This document shows positions 17,859-26,096 of a DNA stretch of 64,000 nucleotides, in pieces. The stretch is taken from assembly GCA_002354635.1 (NCBI GenBank), contig DELZ01000004.1, forward strand, positions 186,001-250,000, given 5' to 3'. Made by a program: the position numbers and the translations under genes. The notes beneath the pieces are model-generated. The model saw nothing but the letters and a program-made list of their open reading frames with translations. It was not told the DNA's origin and did no database searches. Within the stretch, counting starts at the first letter, position 1. Each line of letters begins with the position of its first letter. This DNA comes from Sphingomonadales bacterium UBA2683 (GTDB lineage Bacteria > Pseudomonadota > Alphaproteobacteria > Sphingomonadales > Sphingomonadaceae).

Positions 17859-18641
17859 TCACTTCCCCTCCCCCTTCTTCTGCGTACCGGATTTGGTCCG
17901 CTTCGGGGCCGGCTTCTTGGTCGCCGCCGTTTTGCGCTTGGATGGCCTGGCCGCCTTCTTGTCGGCCTTGGCGCCAGCGCCGGTGTCATTTTTCTTTTCG
18001 GTCGTCTTCGGGGTGGCCGGAGGCGCTTCGCCACCGACTTTTTCGTCACCGGGCAGAATATAGTCCGCGCCTTCCCAGGGCGACATGAAATCAAAACTGC
18101 GGAAATCCTGCGCCAGCTTCACCGGCTCGTACACTACACGCTTGGCTTCCTCCGAATAGCGCATCTCGACATAGCCGGTCAGCGGAAAATCCTTGCGGAA
18201 CGGATGGCCCTGGAATCCATAATCGGTCAGGATCCGCCGCAGATCGGTATTGCCGTCGAACAAGACGCCATACATGTCGAACACTTCGCGCTCGAGCCAG
18301 CCGGCCACTTCCCAGATATGGGTAACGCTCGGCACCGGCGTATCCTCGTCGGTGCTGACTTTGACGCGGATGCGGTGGTTCTTGGTCAGACTGAGCAGAT
18401 GATAGCAGACTTCGAACCGTTCAGCCCGATCCGGATAGTCGACCCCGGCGATCTCGACCAGCTGCTGATATTCATGCTTGTCGCGCAGTTTCTCCAGCAC
18501 GGCTGCCAGCTTGGCGCGCTCGACGGTGAAGCTGATTTCGCCATAGGCCTCGACGGTACCGATCAGGGCAGCGCCGATCACTTTGCCGAGCTTGTCAGCG
18601 ACGCCGCTGTTGCTCGAAATGGATGGTGCGGAATGAGCCAT
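17859..18641 (-). CDS. nuoC: NADH-quinone oxidoreductase subunit C with Lys/Ala-rich tail
   Basis: The 30-kDa subunit of complex I, 260 residues. The family signature WLEREVFDMYGVLFDGNTDL and GFQGHPFRKDFPLTGYVEMR are intact within about residues 110-180. After the conserved core ends near residue 200 there is an unusual tail of about 55 residues made mostly of Lys, Ala, Pro and Thr (for example KADKKAARPSKRKTAATKKP). Such tails resemble histone H1 or AlgP-like low-complexity segments and are not needed for the NuoC fold. It starts 1 bp after the nuoB stop. Confidence 0.96.
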   Translation of the reverse strand: MAHSAPSISSNSGVADKLGKVIGAALIGTVEAYGEISFTVERAKLAAVLEKLRDKHEYQQLVEIAGVDYPDRAERFEVCYHLLSLTKNHRIRVKVSTDEDTPVPSVTHIWEVAGWLEREVFDMYGVLFDGNTDLRRILTDYGFQGHPFRKDFPLTGYVEMRYSEEAKRVVYEPVKLAQDFRSFDFMSPWEGADYILPGDEKVGGEAPPATPKTTEKKNDTGAGAKADKKAARPSKRKTAATKKPAPKRTKSGTQKKGEGK

Positions 18642-18642
18642 A

Positions 18643-19215
18643 TCAGCGCTCGAACGTCCCGATGCGGCGGATTTTCCGCTGCAATTGCATCACGCCATAG
18701 AGAAGGGCTTCGGCGGTCGGCGGACATCCCGGCACGTAAATATCGACTGGAACGATCCGGTCACAGCCGCGCACGACCGAATAGCTGTAATGATAATAGC
18801 CGCCGCCATTGGCGCAGCTGCCCATCGAAATGACATATTTCGGATCGGACATCTGGTCATAGACCTTGCGCAGCGCCGGTGCCATCTTGTTGCACAATGT
18901 GCCGGCGACGATCATCACGTCAGACTGGCGCGGACTGGCGCGCGGCGCGGCGCCAAAACGCTCCATGTCGTAGCGCGGCATGTTGACGTGGATCATCTCG
19001 ACCGCACAGCAGGCGAGACCGAAGGTCATCCACCAGAGCGAGCCGGTGCGGGCCCACTGAAACAGCTCTTCGGTCGAGGTGACAAGGAAACCCTTGTCAT
19101 TCACTTCCGAATTGAGGTCCTTGAAAAACGCCTCGTCGGGCTGCGTATCGGCACGCATCGGCGTGCCGTCGGCATTCAGGATCGCCGATCCGGTCGTCGT
19201 GGATTCTAGTCCCAT
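18643..19215 (-). CDS. nuoB: NADH-quinone oxidoreductase subunit B
   Basis: The subunit holding cluster N2, the last electron carrier before quinone, 190 residues. Cluster ligands lie in TFGLACCAVEMIH, MGSCANGGG and YVPGCPPTAEALLYG. The start at 19215 lies 10 nt inside the end of nuoA and has a GGTGGGAG site upstream; the longer reading into nuoA (MGGLAGYDRMG) is an overlap artefact. Confidence 0.97.
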   Translation of the reverse strand: MGLESTTTGSAILNADGTPMRADTQPDEAFFKDLNSEVNDKGFLVTSTEELFQWARTGSLWWMTFGLACCAVEMIHVNMPRYDMERFGAAPRASPRQSDVMIVAGTLCNKMAPALRKVYDQMSDPKYVISMGSCANGGGYYHYSYSVVRGCDRIVPVDIYVPGCPPTAEALLYGVMQLQRKIRRIGTFER

Positions 19216-19580
19216 TCCAGCGCTCCCACCTTCCAGGCATAAGCGAAACCGATGACCAGCTCCGCAAGAAATACCATCATTGTCGTCCAGCCGACCCATC
19301 CGGTCATATCCAGCGAGACCGCCCACGGAAACAGAAACGCTGCTTCCAGATCGAAGATAATGAACAGGATCGCCACCAGATAAAAGCGCACGTCAAACTG
19401 GCTGCGTGAATCTTCAAAAGCGGGAAAGCCGCACTCATATTCCGAGAGCTTTTCGGCGCTCGGATTGTGGGTTCCGGTCAGCCGGGAAACGCCCATCGGC
19501 AGGAACACGAAGGCGGTTGACAGACCTACGGCTACAAACAGGAACAATAATATCGGTGCATATTCGGAAAGATCGACCAC
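19206..19580 (-). CDS. nuoA: NADH-quinone oxidoreductase subunit A
   Basis: First gene of the complex I operon, 124 residues, three membrane helices. The conserved loop SEYECGFPAFEDSRSQFDVR carries the acidic and cysteine residues near the quinone tunnel. The start codon is GTG at 19580 with no strong Shine-Dalgarno site. The 105 bp upstream to the inositol-phosphatase gene should contain the operon promoter; I cannot assign its boxes with confidence. Confidence 0.96.
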   Translation of the reverse strand: MVDLSEYAPILLFLFVAVGLSTAFVFLPMGVSRLTGTHNPSAEKLSEYECGFPAFEDSRSQFDVRFYLVAILFIIFDLEAAFLFPWAVSLDMTGWVGWTTMMVFLAELVIGFAYAWKVGALEWD

Positions 19581-19685
19581 AAATGACTCGTTTCGCTAAT
19601 ATTCGGGGCCGCTTTTAGGGAGTGGCTCCCGATGCCGCAAGGGTGAAGTAGCTTAAAATCTCGGCCTTTTGCGAGGCGTTCGCAG

Positions 19686-20504
19686 TTACAGCAGCGACTT
19701 CGCCAATATCCGGTGCAGCTTGCTGTGCAGCGCTTCGTTCGCGGCCAATATCTCGCCCTGACCAATTGGCTGATCGCCGCCCGTATAGTCGGTAACGAAA
19801 CCGCCGGCCTCGCGGACCATCAGAATGCCGGCTGCAACGTCCCAGACTTTCAGACCCGCTTCCCAGAAGCCGTCATAGCGGCCGGCTGCAAGCCAGGCGA
19901 GATCGAGCGCAGCAGAGCCGTTGCGCCGGATTCCGGCGACCTGCGGCGCGACCGCACCGAAAATCCGTGCCCATTCGCTCAGATCGCCATGGCCCTTGAA
20001 GGGAATGCCGGTGGCAATCAGCGATTCAGACAAGTCGCGGCGGGCCGAGACGCGCAGACGCCGTTCGCCCAGCCATGCACCCTTGTCCATTTCCGCCCAC
20101 CAGGTCTGGTCGTTGAGTGGTTCGTAGATCAGGCCGCTGGTAATCTTGCCCCAGCCGCGGCCATCAAGCGAAGGCTCCTGCACCGCGATCGAAATCGCAA
20201 AATGCGGAATGCCGTGGAGAAAATTGCTGGTGCCGTCGAGCGGATCGATGATCCAGCGCGGCTTGCCTTCTTCGCCGTCGATCATGCCGCCCTCTTCCAG
20301 AACAAAGCCCCAGCCCGGACGAACCTTCAGCAGTTCGTCGTAGAGAATCCGTTCGGCACGCATATCGGCCTTGGAAACGAAGTCGGCCGGCCCCTTTTTT
20401 GAAACCTGCAGATGTTCGACTTCGCCAAAGTCCCGGCGCAGGCGCGATCCCGCCTTGCGCGCGGCGCGTTCCATGACGGTGATAAGGGCGGAATGTGCAG
20501 GCAT
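19686..20504 (-). CDS. Inositol monophosphatase family protein (SuhB-like)
   Basis: A 272-residue Mg-dependent, Li-sensitive-type sugar phosphatase. Metal-site motifs are visible: the WIIDPLDGTSNFLHG element and the C-terminal KVWDVAAGILMVREAGG. The N-terminal KGPADFVSKADMRAE is also typical. Bacterial members can be inositol-1-phosphatases or act as SuhB in rRNA antitermination, and some dephosphorylate other sugar phosphates. The sequence alone does not decide among these. It lies upstream of nuoA on the same strand, about 105 bp away, and downstream of a repeat and efp. Confidence 0.9.
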   Translation of the reverse strand: MPAHSALITVMERAARKAGSRLRRDFGEVEHLQVSKKGPADFVSKADMRAERILYDELLKVRPGWGFVLEEGGMIDGEEGKPRWIIDPLDGTSNFLHGIPHFAISIAVQEPSLDGRGWGKITSGLIYEPLNDQTWWAEMDKGAWLGERRLRVSARRDLSESLIATGIPFKGHGDLSEWARIFGAVAPQVAGIRRNGSAALDLAWLAAGRYDGFWEAGLKVWDVAAGILMVREAGGFVTDYTGGDQPIGQGEILAANEALHSKLHRILAKSLL

Positions 20505-20513
20505 TTTATTTCT

Positions 20514-20622
20514 CCCCCCTCCCGTTTACGGGAGGGGCTGGGGGTGGGTCTATCGGTTTTTCAAAGCGCGGGCGAGCACCAATGTCGGGCTCACTCCTGA
20601 CCCCTCCCGCAAGCGGGAGGGA
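20514..20622. repeat. Intergenic palindromic repeat, family B
   Basis: The element is bounded by inverted palindromes: CCCTCCCGTTTACGGGAGGG on the left and CCCCTCCCGCAAGCGGGAGG on the right. Its interior (GGGGGTGGGTCTATCGG and CTCACTCCTGACC) differs from family A, so I treat it as a related but distinct class. It sits between efp and the inositol-phosphatase-like gene and could act as a transcript-end structure. Confidence 0.8.
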
Positions 20623-20634
20623 AAATAATCAATC

Positions 20635-21195
20635 TCAGGCCTTGCCGACATATTCGCGGGCATAGACGTCGACAATGATCCGGGTCCCGGCCGAAATAAA
20701 CGGTGGCACCATGACGCGAACGCCATTGTCGAGAATCGCGGGCTTGTAGCTGGACGAAGCCGTTTGCCCCTTGACCACAGCATCGGCCTCGACGATTTCC
20801 GCCTCGATCTGGTCGGGCAACTGCACCGAAATCGGCTTTTCGTCATACAGCTCGAGCTGCACGTCCATGCCGTCCTGCAGAAATTCAGCCGCATCGCCCA
20901 GCAGATCGGCGGGCAGCGTGATCTGCTCGTAATTTTCCTTGTCCATGAAGGTCAGCATGTCGCCGTCGGCAAACAGATACTGGAATGTCTTGGTGTCCAG
21001 CCGGACTTTCTCGAGCGTATCGGCGCTGCGGAAGCGGACATTGGTCTTGCGGCCATCCACCAGATTTTTCATTTCGACCTGCATATAGGCCCCGCCCTTG
21101 CCCGGCTGGGTATGCTGGATCTTGGCAACCTTCCACAGGCCACCTTCATATTCCAATATATTGCCCGGACGGATATCCACACCGCTGATCTTCAT
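20635..21195 (-). CDS. efp: Elongation factor P
   Basis: A 186-residue translation factor that relieves ribosome stalling at polyproline stretches. The tip of the N-terminal domain reads TQPGKGGAY, so it is of the Lys type at the modified position, consistent with EpmA-style lysylation; a modifying enzyme is not in this window. The C-terminal motif RIIVDVYAREYVGKA (residue run within family norms) is conserved. The start at MKISGVDIRPG is preferred over a frame extension to 21261. Confidence 0.95.
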   Translation of the reverse strand: MKISGVDIRPGNILEYEGGLWKVAKIQHTQPGKGGAYMQVEMKNLVDGRKTNVRFRSADTLEKVRLDTKTFQYLFADGDMLTFMDKENYEQITLPADLLGDAAEFLQDGMDVQLELYDEKPISVQLPDQIEAEIVEADAVVKGQTASSSYKPAILDNGVRVMVPPFISAGTRIIVDVYAREYVGKA

Positions 21196-21346
21196 CGCTT
21201 GTCTCGCTCGATAGATTGTTTGATTGAGCGGCGCTGTAATCTGCTGGCTGATAATAGGCAAGCCCGGTGACGATCAAAGACTGTGCGCGGGCGCACAGGT
21301 CCATTTCATACAATACGCCGAATCGCTATTCCGCTAATCGTAAATC

Positions 21347-21592
21347 ATGGCCCATTCAGAATTTCCAAGCCCGCGAGGCGATGACACGGATATCGCATCC
21401 GATCGCAAGCCGGTGCCGGCCGCCGGCCTGTTCGGCTTTTCCATCAGCGAGGGCCGGATGCACTCTTTCAAGGAAACCGAGGGCTATTTGCGCGATATGG
21501 AACAGATGCCCCATTTCGCTCCGCCCTCCGTCAATAATTTCGTCGCGCACTATCTCGCTTCGAATATCGGCAAAACGCGTAGCTCCTCCTAG
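21347..21592 (+). CDS. Small hypothetical protein, 81 residues
   Basis: A single short gene facing away from efp and converging on thiE, whose stop it overlaps by 4 nt. The product is polar, with a central LFGFSISEGRMHSF and a C-terminal half VNNFVAHYLASNIGK that could be helical. There is no signal peptide, membrane segment or motif I recognise, and no strong ribosome-binding site. The support is mainly that it fills an otherwise empty 390-bp space and has balanced protein-like composition. It could be spurious. Confidence 0.5.
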   Translation: MAHSEFPSPRGDDTDIASDRKPVPAAGLFGFSISEGRMHSFKETEGYLRDMEQMPHFAPPSVNNFVAHYLASNIGKTRSSS

Positions 21593-22227
21593 GCGTCCGC
21601 GCCGCTATCCAGGATTTCGGCAAATTTCTTGACCGCCGCAGCCGGCCCCGCCGGATCATTCCAGACAGCCCCGGAGACGGCCAGAAAATCGGCGCCGGCA
21701 TCGATCAGCGGCTGGCAATTGTCCGGCGTGATCCCGCCAATCGCCACGCACGGGAGTTCCATCATCTCGACCCACCATTGGATCAGCTCCAGCTCCGGCT
21801 TGTGATGGGTTTCCTTGGTCTCGGTCGGGAAAAACGCGCCAAAGGCGACATAATTGGCCCCGCCCTCACCCGCTTCCATCGCCAGATGGCGGCTGTCGTG
21901 GCAGGTGATGCCGATCTGGGCATCCTTGCCCAGCACCGCCCGCGCCTTTTCCAGACTTTCGTCTCCCTGCCCCAGGTGCACGCCGTCCGCGCCCAGCCGC
22001 TCGGCCAGCGCGACATCGTCATTGACGATGAAGGCGACGTCAAATTCGTCGCAGATCGCCTGCAGCGGCGCGGCCAGCTGCGCGGCCTCCTCCGGATCCA
22101 GGTCCTTCACGCGAAACTGGAAAGCGGCAACCGGCCCGGCCTCGAGCGCCTGCCGCAGCCGCTGTGGAAAATCGCCGCCGGTTTCGAGCGGCGAGATCAG
22201 ATAAAGCTGGCAGGGAATGTCATTCAT
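21589..22227 (-). CDS. thiE: Thiamine phosphate synthase
   Basis: A 212-residue TIM-barrel enzyme that joins the pyrimidine and thiazole units to form thiamine phosphate. The motifs FQFRVKDL (variant of the usual RxK), NDDVALAERLGADGVHLGQ, GITCHDS and the phosphate-binding AIGGITPDN with FLAVSGAV are present. The start MNDIPC at 22227 matches the family; the longer frame to 22377 crosses into the methyltransferase gene. There is no room for a TPP riboswitch directly upstream. The first Arg/Lys motif is somewhat divergent, but the enzyme looks intact. Confidence 0.87.
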   Translation of the reverse strand: MNDIPCQLYLISPLETGGDFPQRLRQALEAGPVAAFQFRVKDLDPEEAAQLAAPLQAICDEFDVAFIVNDDVALAERLGADGVHLGQGDESLEKARAVLGKDAQIGITCHDSRHLAMEAGEGGANYVAFGAFFPTETKETHHKPELELIQWWVEMMELPCVAIGGITPDNCQPLIDAGADFLAVSGAVWNDPAGPAAAVKKFAEILDSGADA

Positions 22228-22246
22228 ATCCAAGCATCTAGCGCCT

Positions 22247-22924
22247 TCATTGCACCAAGGCGAGCAGGAAACCGTCCCACTTCTTGCTGCCCACCGTCTG
22301 GATGGCTGTCGCATCGATCCGCCGATTGTCCTGCAGGGCATCATATAATTGCCGGGTACCCGGCACCTTGGGATCATCCGACTGCGGATTCATGACCTCG
22401 CCTTCCCGCACGACATTGTCGAAAACCAGCATAGTGCCGGGACGTGACAGGCGGATTGCATAGCCCAGATAGGCGGCGTAATTTTCCTTGTCGGCGTCGA
22501 CGAATATAAAATCGAAAGACGCGTCGTCCCCGCCACACAGGTCTGCGAGCGTGTCGCAGGCCGGACCGATGCGGATTTCCACCAGATCGCCCACGCCCGC
22601 CTGGTCGATGTTCATTCGCGCAACCGCCGCATAAGCCGGATCGAGCTCCAGCGTGACCAGCCGACCGTCCGGCTCCAGCGCCCGCGCCAGCCAGATGGTC
22701 GAATAGCCGCCCAGCGTACCGATCTCCAGAATCCGCCGCGCACCGACTCCCTTTGCCAGCAATTGCAGCAGCTTGCCTTGCGCCGGCGAAACATCGATCG
22801 CCGGCAGTCCGGCCCGGCGATTGTCCGCCAGCGCCGCTGCCAGCGCCGCGTCCTCCCCGATCAGCTTGCCCGCGATATAGTCATCGACGGCAGACCAACG
22901 GGGATCGGACACGGCCAGAGCCAA
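22247..22924 (-). CDS. O-methyltransferase (caffeoyl-CoA type, family 3)
   Basis: A 225-residue class I SAM-dependent methyltransferase. The SAM-binding glycine motif is LEIGTLGGYSTIWLARAL. The acidic motifs LVTLELDP and FIFVDADKENYAAYL match the divalent-metal O-methyltransferase family related to catechol and caffeoyl-CoA enzymes. The substrate in this bacterium is unknown. It sits between fba and thiE with 6-bp and 19-bp gaps, so it is probably transcribed with the glycolytic genes. Confidence 0.88.
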   Translation of the reverse strand: MALAVSDPRWSAVDDYIAGKLIGEDAALAAALADNRRAGLPAIDVSPAQGKLLQLLAKGVGARRILEIGTLGGYSTIWLARALEPDGRLVTLELDPAYAAVARMNIDQAGVGDLVEIRIGPACDTLADLCGGDDASFDFIFVDADKENYAAYLGYAIRLSRPGTMLVFDNVVREGEVMNPQSDDPKVPGTRQLYDALQDNRRIDATAIQTVGSKKWDGFLLALVQ

Positions 22925-22930
22925 TTCTGC

Positions 22931-23818
22931 TCAGGTGATCGAGGCGCGGTAGATCTGGTCGATCGCCCCGCCGAGCACCGCGTCGAATTCCTCGTCGTTC
23001 TGCGAAACCCTGAGGTCCTGCAGCAGGCCGCGGCTGAAGCTGGCGATCATGCCTTCATTCTTCGACAGTTCCGCGCAGGCTTCTTCGGTCGAATAGCCAC
23101 CGGACAAGGCGACCAGACGGATCACCTTGGGATGATCGATCAGCGGCCTGTAGAGATTGGGCTCGACCGGGATCGACAGTTTCAGCATCACCCGCTGGTC
23201 ATCACCCAGCGCATCCAGCTGCTTGGTCAGTTCGCCGAGCAGGATCGTGTCGCACGCAGCCCGCTCGTCGCTCTTGATATTCACTTCTGGCTCGATGATC
23301 GGAACCAGTCCGTGACCCAGGATCTGCTTGCCGAAATCGAACTGTTGCGCGACGATCGCGGCGATGCCCTTGGCATTGGCCTTGTTGATCACCGAACGCA
23401 TCTTGGTCCCGAACACGCCCTTGGCGACGGCATGCTTGCACTGGTCAGCCAGATCGGGGATCGGTTTCATCAGCTGCACGCCATCGGCCTCGTCCTCAAG
23501 CCCCTTGTCGACCTTCAGAAACGGCACGACACCGCGATCCCAGAGCGCTTCCGGCACCGGCTTGCCGCCGGCATCGCCATTCATGGTTTTCTCGAACAGG
23601 ATCGCCCCGATCACCTTGCCGTTGCCAAAGCTGGGCGAGGTGATGATGCGGCTGCGCATCTTGTGGATCAGCGCGAACATCTCCTCATCATTGGAAAAGG
23701 AGTCGCTGCCGATGCCATAACCCGCCAGCGCCTTGGGCGTCGAGCCACCGCTCTGGTCGAGCGCCGCGATAAAGCCCTGGCCATTTTCTATCTTGCTCAT
23801 CATTTCACTATTCGCCAT
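22931..23818 (-). CDS. Class I fructose-bisphosphate aldolase
   Basis: A 295-residue Schiff-base aldolase interconverting fructose-1,6-bisphosphate with glyceraldehyde-3-phosphate and DHAP. The N-terminal GFIAALDQSGGSTPKAL is diagnostic of the bacterial/eukaryotic-like class I family. The lysine-containing MLKLSIPVEPNLY and LSGGYSTEEAC, binding the second phosphate, are present. No class II metal motif is seen. It follows pgk by 25 bp in a tkt-gap-pgk-fba series. Confidence 0.93.
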   Translation of the reverse strand: MANSEMMSKIENGQGFIAALDQSGGSTPKALAGYGIGSDSFSNDEEMFALIHKMRSRIITSPSFGNGKVIGAILFEKTMNGDAGGKPVPEALWDRGVVPFLKVDKGLEDEADGVQLMKPIPDLADQCKHAVAKGVFGTKMRSVINKANAKGIAAIVAQQFDFGKQILGHGLVPIIEPEVNIKSDERAACDTILLGELTKQLDALGDDQRVMLKLSIPVEPNLYRPLIDHPKVIRLVALSGGYSTEEACAELSKNEGMIASFSRGLLQDLRVSQNDEEFDAVLGGAIDQIYRASIT

Positions 23819-23843
23819 TTTTGGTTCCCTGAATATGTCTTGT

Positions 23844-25034
23844 CTACTGGTTTAGCGCTTCGACACCGGGCAAGGGTTTGCCTTCCATCCATTCCAGAAA
23901 AGCGCCTCCTGCCGTTGATACAAAGCTGAAATCGTCGGCGACGCCGGCGTGATTGAGCGCCGCGACCGTGTCGCCGCCGCCAGCCACGGAAAGCAGCTGC
24001 CCCTCCTTGGTCAGCGCGGCGGCGGTTCTTGCCAGCGCGACGGTCGCCTGATCGAAAGGCGGAGTCTCGAACGCGCCCAGCGGGCCGTTCCAGACCAGCG
24101 TCTTGCAGGTCTTGAGCACATCGGACAGGGCTTCAACAGCCGCTGGTCCGATATCGAGGATCATTTCGTCTGCGGCGACTTCATGGACATTGACCGTCCG
24201 CACCGGGGGATCGGCGCGAAATTCCTTTGCCACCACCACATCATAAGGCAGGTGCACCGTGCAGTCCGCCCTGTCGGCCGCTGCCAGTATTTCATTGGCG
24301 GTATCGGCCAGATCATGCTCGCACAGGGATTTGCCGACATCGACGCCGCGCGCCGCCAGAAATGTATTGGCCATGCCGCCGCCGATGATCAGATGATCCA
24401 CTTTTTCGACCATCTGCCGCAGCACATCGAGCTTGCTCGATACCTTCGCCCCGCCCACAACCGCAGCGACCGGATGCTCCGGATTACCGAGCGCCTTGTC
24501 GAGCGCGGTCAGCTCGCGCTCCATCGAGCGGCCGGCATAGGACGGCAGATAATGGGCCAGCCCTTCGGTTGTCACATGCGCCCGGTGCGCCGCCGAAAAG
24601 GCGTCATTGACGTAGAAATCGCCCAAAGCGGCGATCGCCTTGGCCATAGCCGGATCATTCTTCTCTTCTCCGGCAGCAAAGCGGCTGTTCTCGATCACCA
24701 CGATAGCGCCGTCTGGCAGGGCATCGATCGCATTCCGGTCCGGCTTTTGCATGAACTGCACATTGCGACCGAGAACCGCAGCGAGCGGCGCAACCACAGG
24801 CTCCAGCGAATATTCCGGCCGATATTCCCCTTTGGGACGACCAAAATGCGCCAGCAGCAGCAGCTTCGCGCCCTTGTCAGCCAGCTCGATGACCGTCGGC
24901 TTCAGCGCCCTGAGGCGCATATCGTCGGTCACCTTGCCATCTGCCATCGGCACATTCAGATCAACGCGAACGAGTCCGTGCTTTCCCTGAACATCGCCGA
25001 TATTATCAAGCGTTTTAAAGCTATTCGCTGACAT
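23844..25034 (-). CDS. pgk: Phosphoglycerate kinase
   Basis: A 396-residue two-domain kinase that transfers phosphate between 1,3-bisphosphoglycerate and ADP. Motifs seen are VRVDLNVPMADGKVTDD, LLAHFGRPKGE, the hinge/nucleotide region GGAKVSSKLDVL and the C-terminal VAGGGDTVAALN. Length is standard. It starts 19 bp after the gap stop, so the two are almost certainly co-transcribed. Confidence 0.97.
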   Translation of the reverse strand: MSANSFKTLDNIGDVQGKHGLVRVDLNVPMADGKVTDDMRLRALKPTVIELADKGAKLLLLAHFGRPKGEYRPEYSLEPVVAPLAAVLGRNVQFMQKPDRNAIDALPDGAIVVIENSRFAAGEEKNDPAMAKAIAALGDFYVNDAFSAAHRAHVTTEGLAHYLPSYAGRSMERELTALDKALGNPEHPVAAVVGGAKVSSKLDVLRQMVEKVDHLIIGGGMANTFLAARGVDVGKSLCEHDLADTANEILAAADRADCTVHLPYDVVVAKEFRADPPVRTVNVHEVAADEMILDIGPAAVEALSDVLKTCKTLVWNGPLGAFETPPFDQATVALARTAAALTKEGQLLSVAGGGDTVAALNHAGVADDFSFVSTAGGAFLEWMEGKPLPGVEALNQ

Positions 25035-25053
25035 TGTTCCAGACCTTTATGAT

Positions 25054-26058
25054 TTACATCAAGCCTGCCATGACCTTGGCGGTATCGATCATGCGGTTGG
25101 AGAAACCCCATTCATTGTCATACCAGCTGACGACGCGGACAAGCTTGCCATCCATCACTGTCGTTTCGAGGCTATCGACCGAGCTGCTGGCCGGCTGATG
25201 GTTGAAATCGCTGGAAACCAGCGGTTTGTCCTCAAATACCAGCACCCCCTTCATCGGGCCTTCCGCCGCGGCTTTCAACGCATTGTTAATTTCCTCGACG
25301 CTGGTATCGCGACCGGGCGTGAACACCAGATCGACCAGGCTGACATTCGGGGTCGGCACACGGATCGACGAGCCATCCAGCTTGCCGTTCAGTTCCGGCA
25401 GCACCAGGCCTACGGCGCGCGCGGCACCAGTGGTGGTCGGGATCATGTTAACCGCACCGGCCCGGGCCCGGCGCATGTCGCTGTGGATCTGGTCAAGCAT
25501 CCGCTGGTCGTTGGTATAGCTGTGGATCGTGGTCATGAAACCGCGCTCGATGCCGACCGTGTCGTTCAAAACCTTGGCAACTGGTGCCAGGCAGTTTGTC
25601 GTGCAGGAGGCATTCGAAACAATGATATCCGATGACGTCAACACATCATGATTGACCCCGAAAACAACCGTTTTCAGATCACCCTTGGCCGGAGCCGAGA
25701 TCAGGACCCGTTTCGCGCCGGCATCGATATGCGGTTGCGCAGCGTCTTTCGACTGAAAGAAACCGGTGCACTCGAGCACGATATCCACACCCATCGCAGC
25801 GTGCGGCAGATCACCGGGATTGCGTTCGGACGTGACGGCAATTTTCTTGCCGTTGACCATGATATGATCGCCATGCGCGGTGACTTCGCCGGGAAAGCGG
25901 CCGTGCACGCTGTCATAGGCAAAAAGCAGCGCGTTGGACTCGGCATCGGCGAGATCGTTGATCGCGACCAGATCAAAACCGTCATCGCCGCGTTCCAGGA
26001 TTGCGCGGGCGACCAGCCGGCCGATCCGGCCAAATCCGTTAATTGCTACTTTTGTCAT
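25054..26058 (-). CDS. gap: Glyceraldehyde-3-phosphate dehydrogenase, type I
   Basis: A 334-residue NAD(P)-dependent dehydrogenase. The Rossmann start VAINGFGRIGRLVARA and the catalytic SNASCTTNCLAPVAKVL with the active Cys are intact, as is SWYDNEWGFSNRM near the C-terminus. It is bracketed by tkt, 38 bp upstream, and pgk, 19 bp downstream. Cofactor choice cannot be settled by eye. Confidence 0.97.
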   Translation of the reverse strand: MTKVAINGFGRIGRLVARAILERGDDGFDLVAINDLADAESNALLFAYDSVHGRFPGEVTAHGDHIMVNGKKIAVTSERNPGDLPHAAMGVDIVLECTGFFQSKDAAQPHIDAGAKRVLISAPAKGDLKTVVFGVNHDVLTSSDIIVSNASCTTNCLAPVAKVLNDTVGIERGFMTTIHSYTNDQRMLDQIHSDMRRARAGAVNMIPTTTGAARAVGLVLPELNGKLDGSSIRVPTPNVSLVDLVFTPGRDTSVEEINNALKAAAEGPMKGVLVFEDKPLVSSDFNHQPASSSVDSLETTVMDGKLVRVVSWYDNEWGFSNRMIDTAKVMAGLM

Positions 26059-26096
26059 TTCTATTGCTCCTTTGAATTCAAATGCACTGGCTTTGC

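Noticed and set aside
22228..22246. TPP riboswitch upstream of thiE
   Set aside because: Only 19 bp separate thiE from the preceding gene, too short for a riboswitch.
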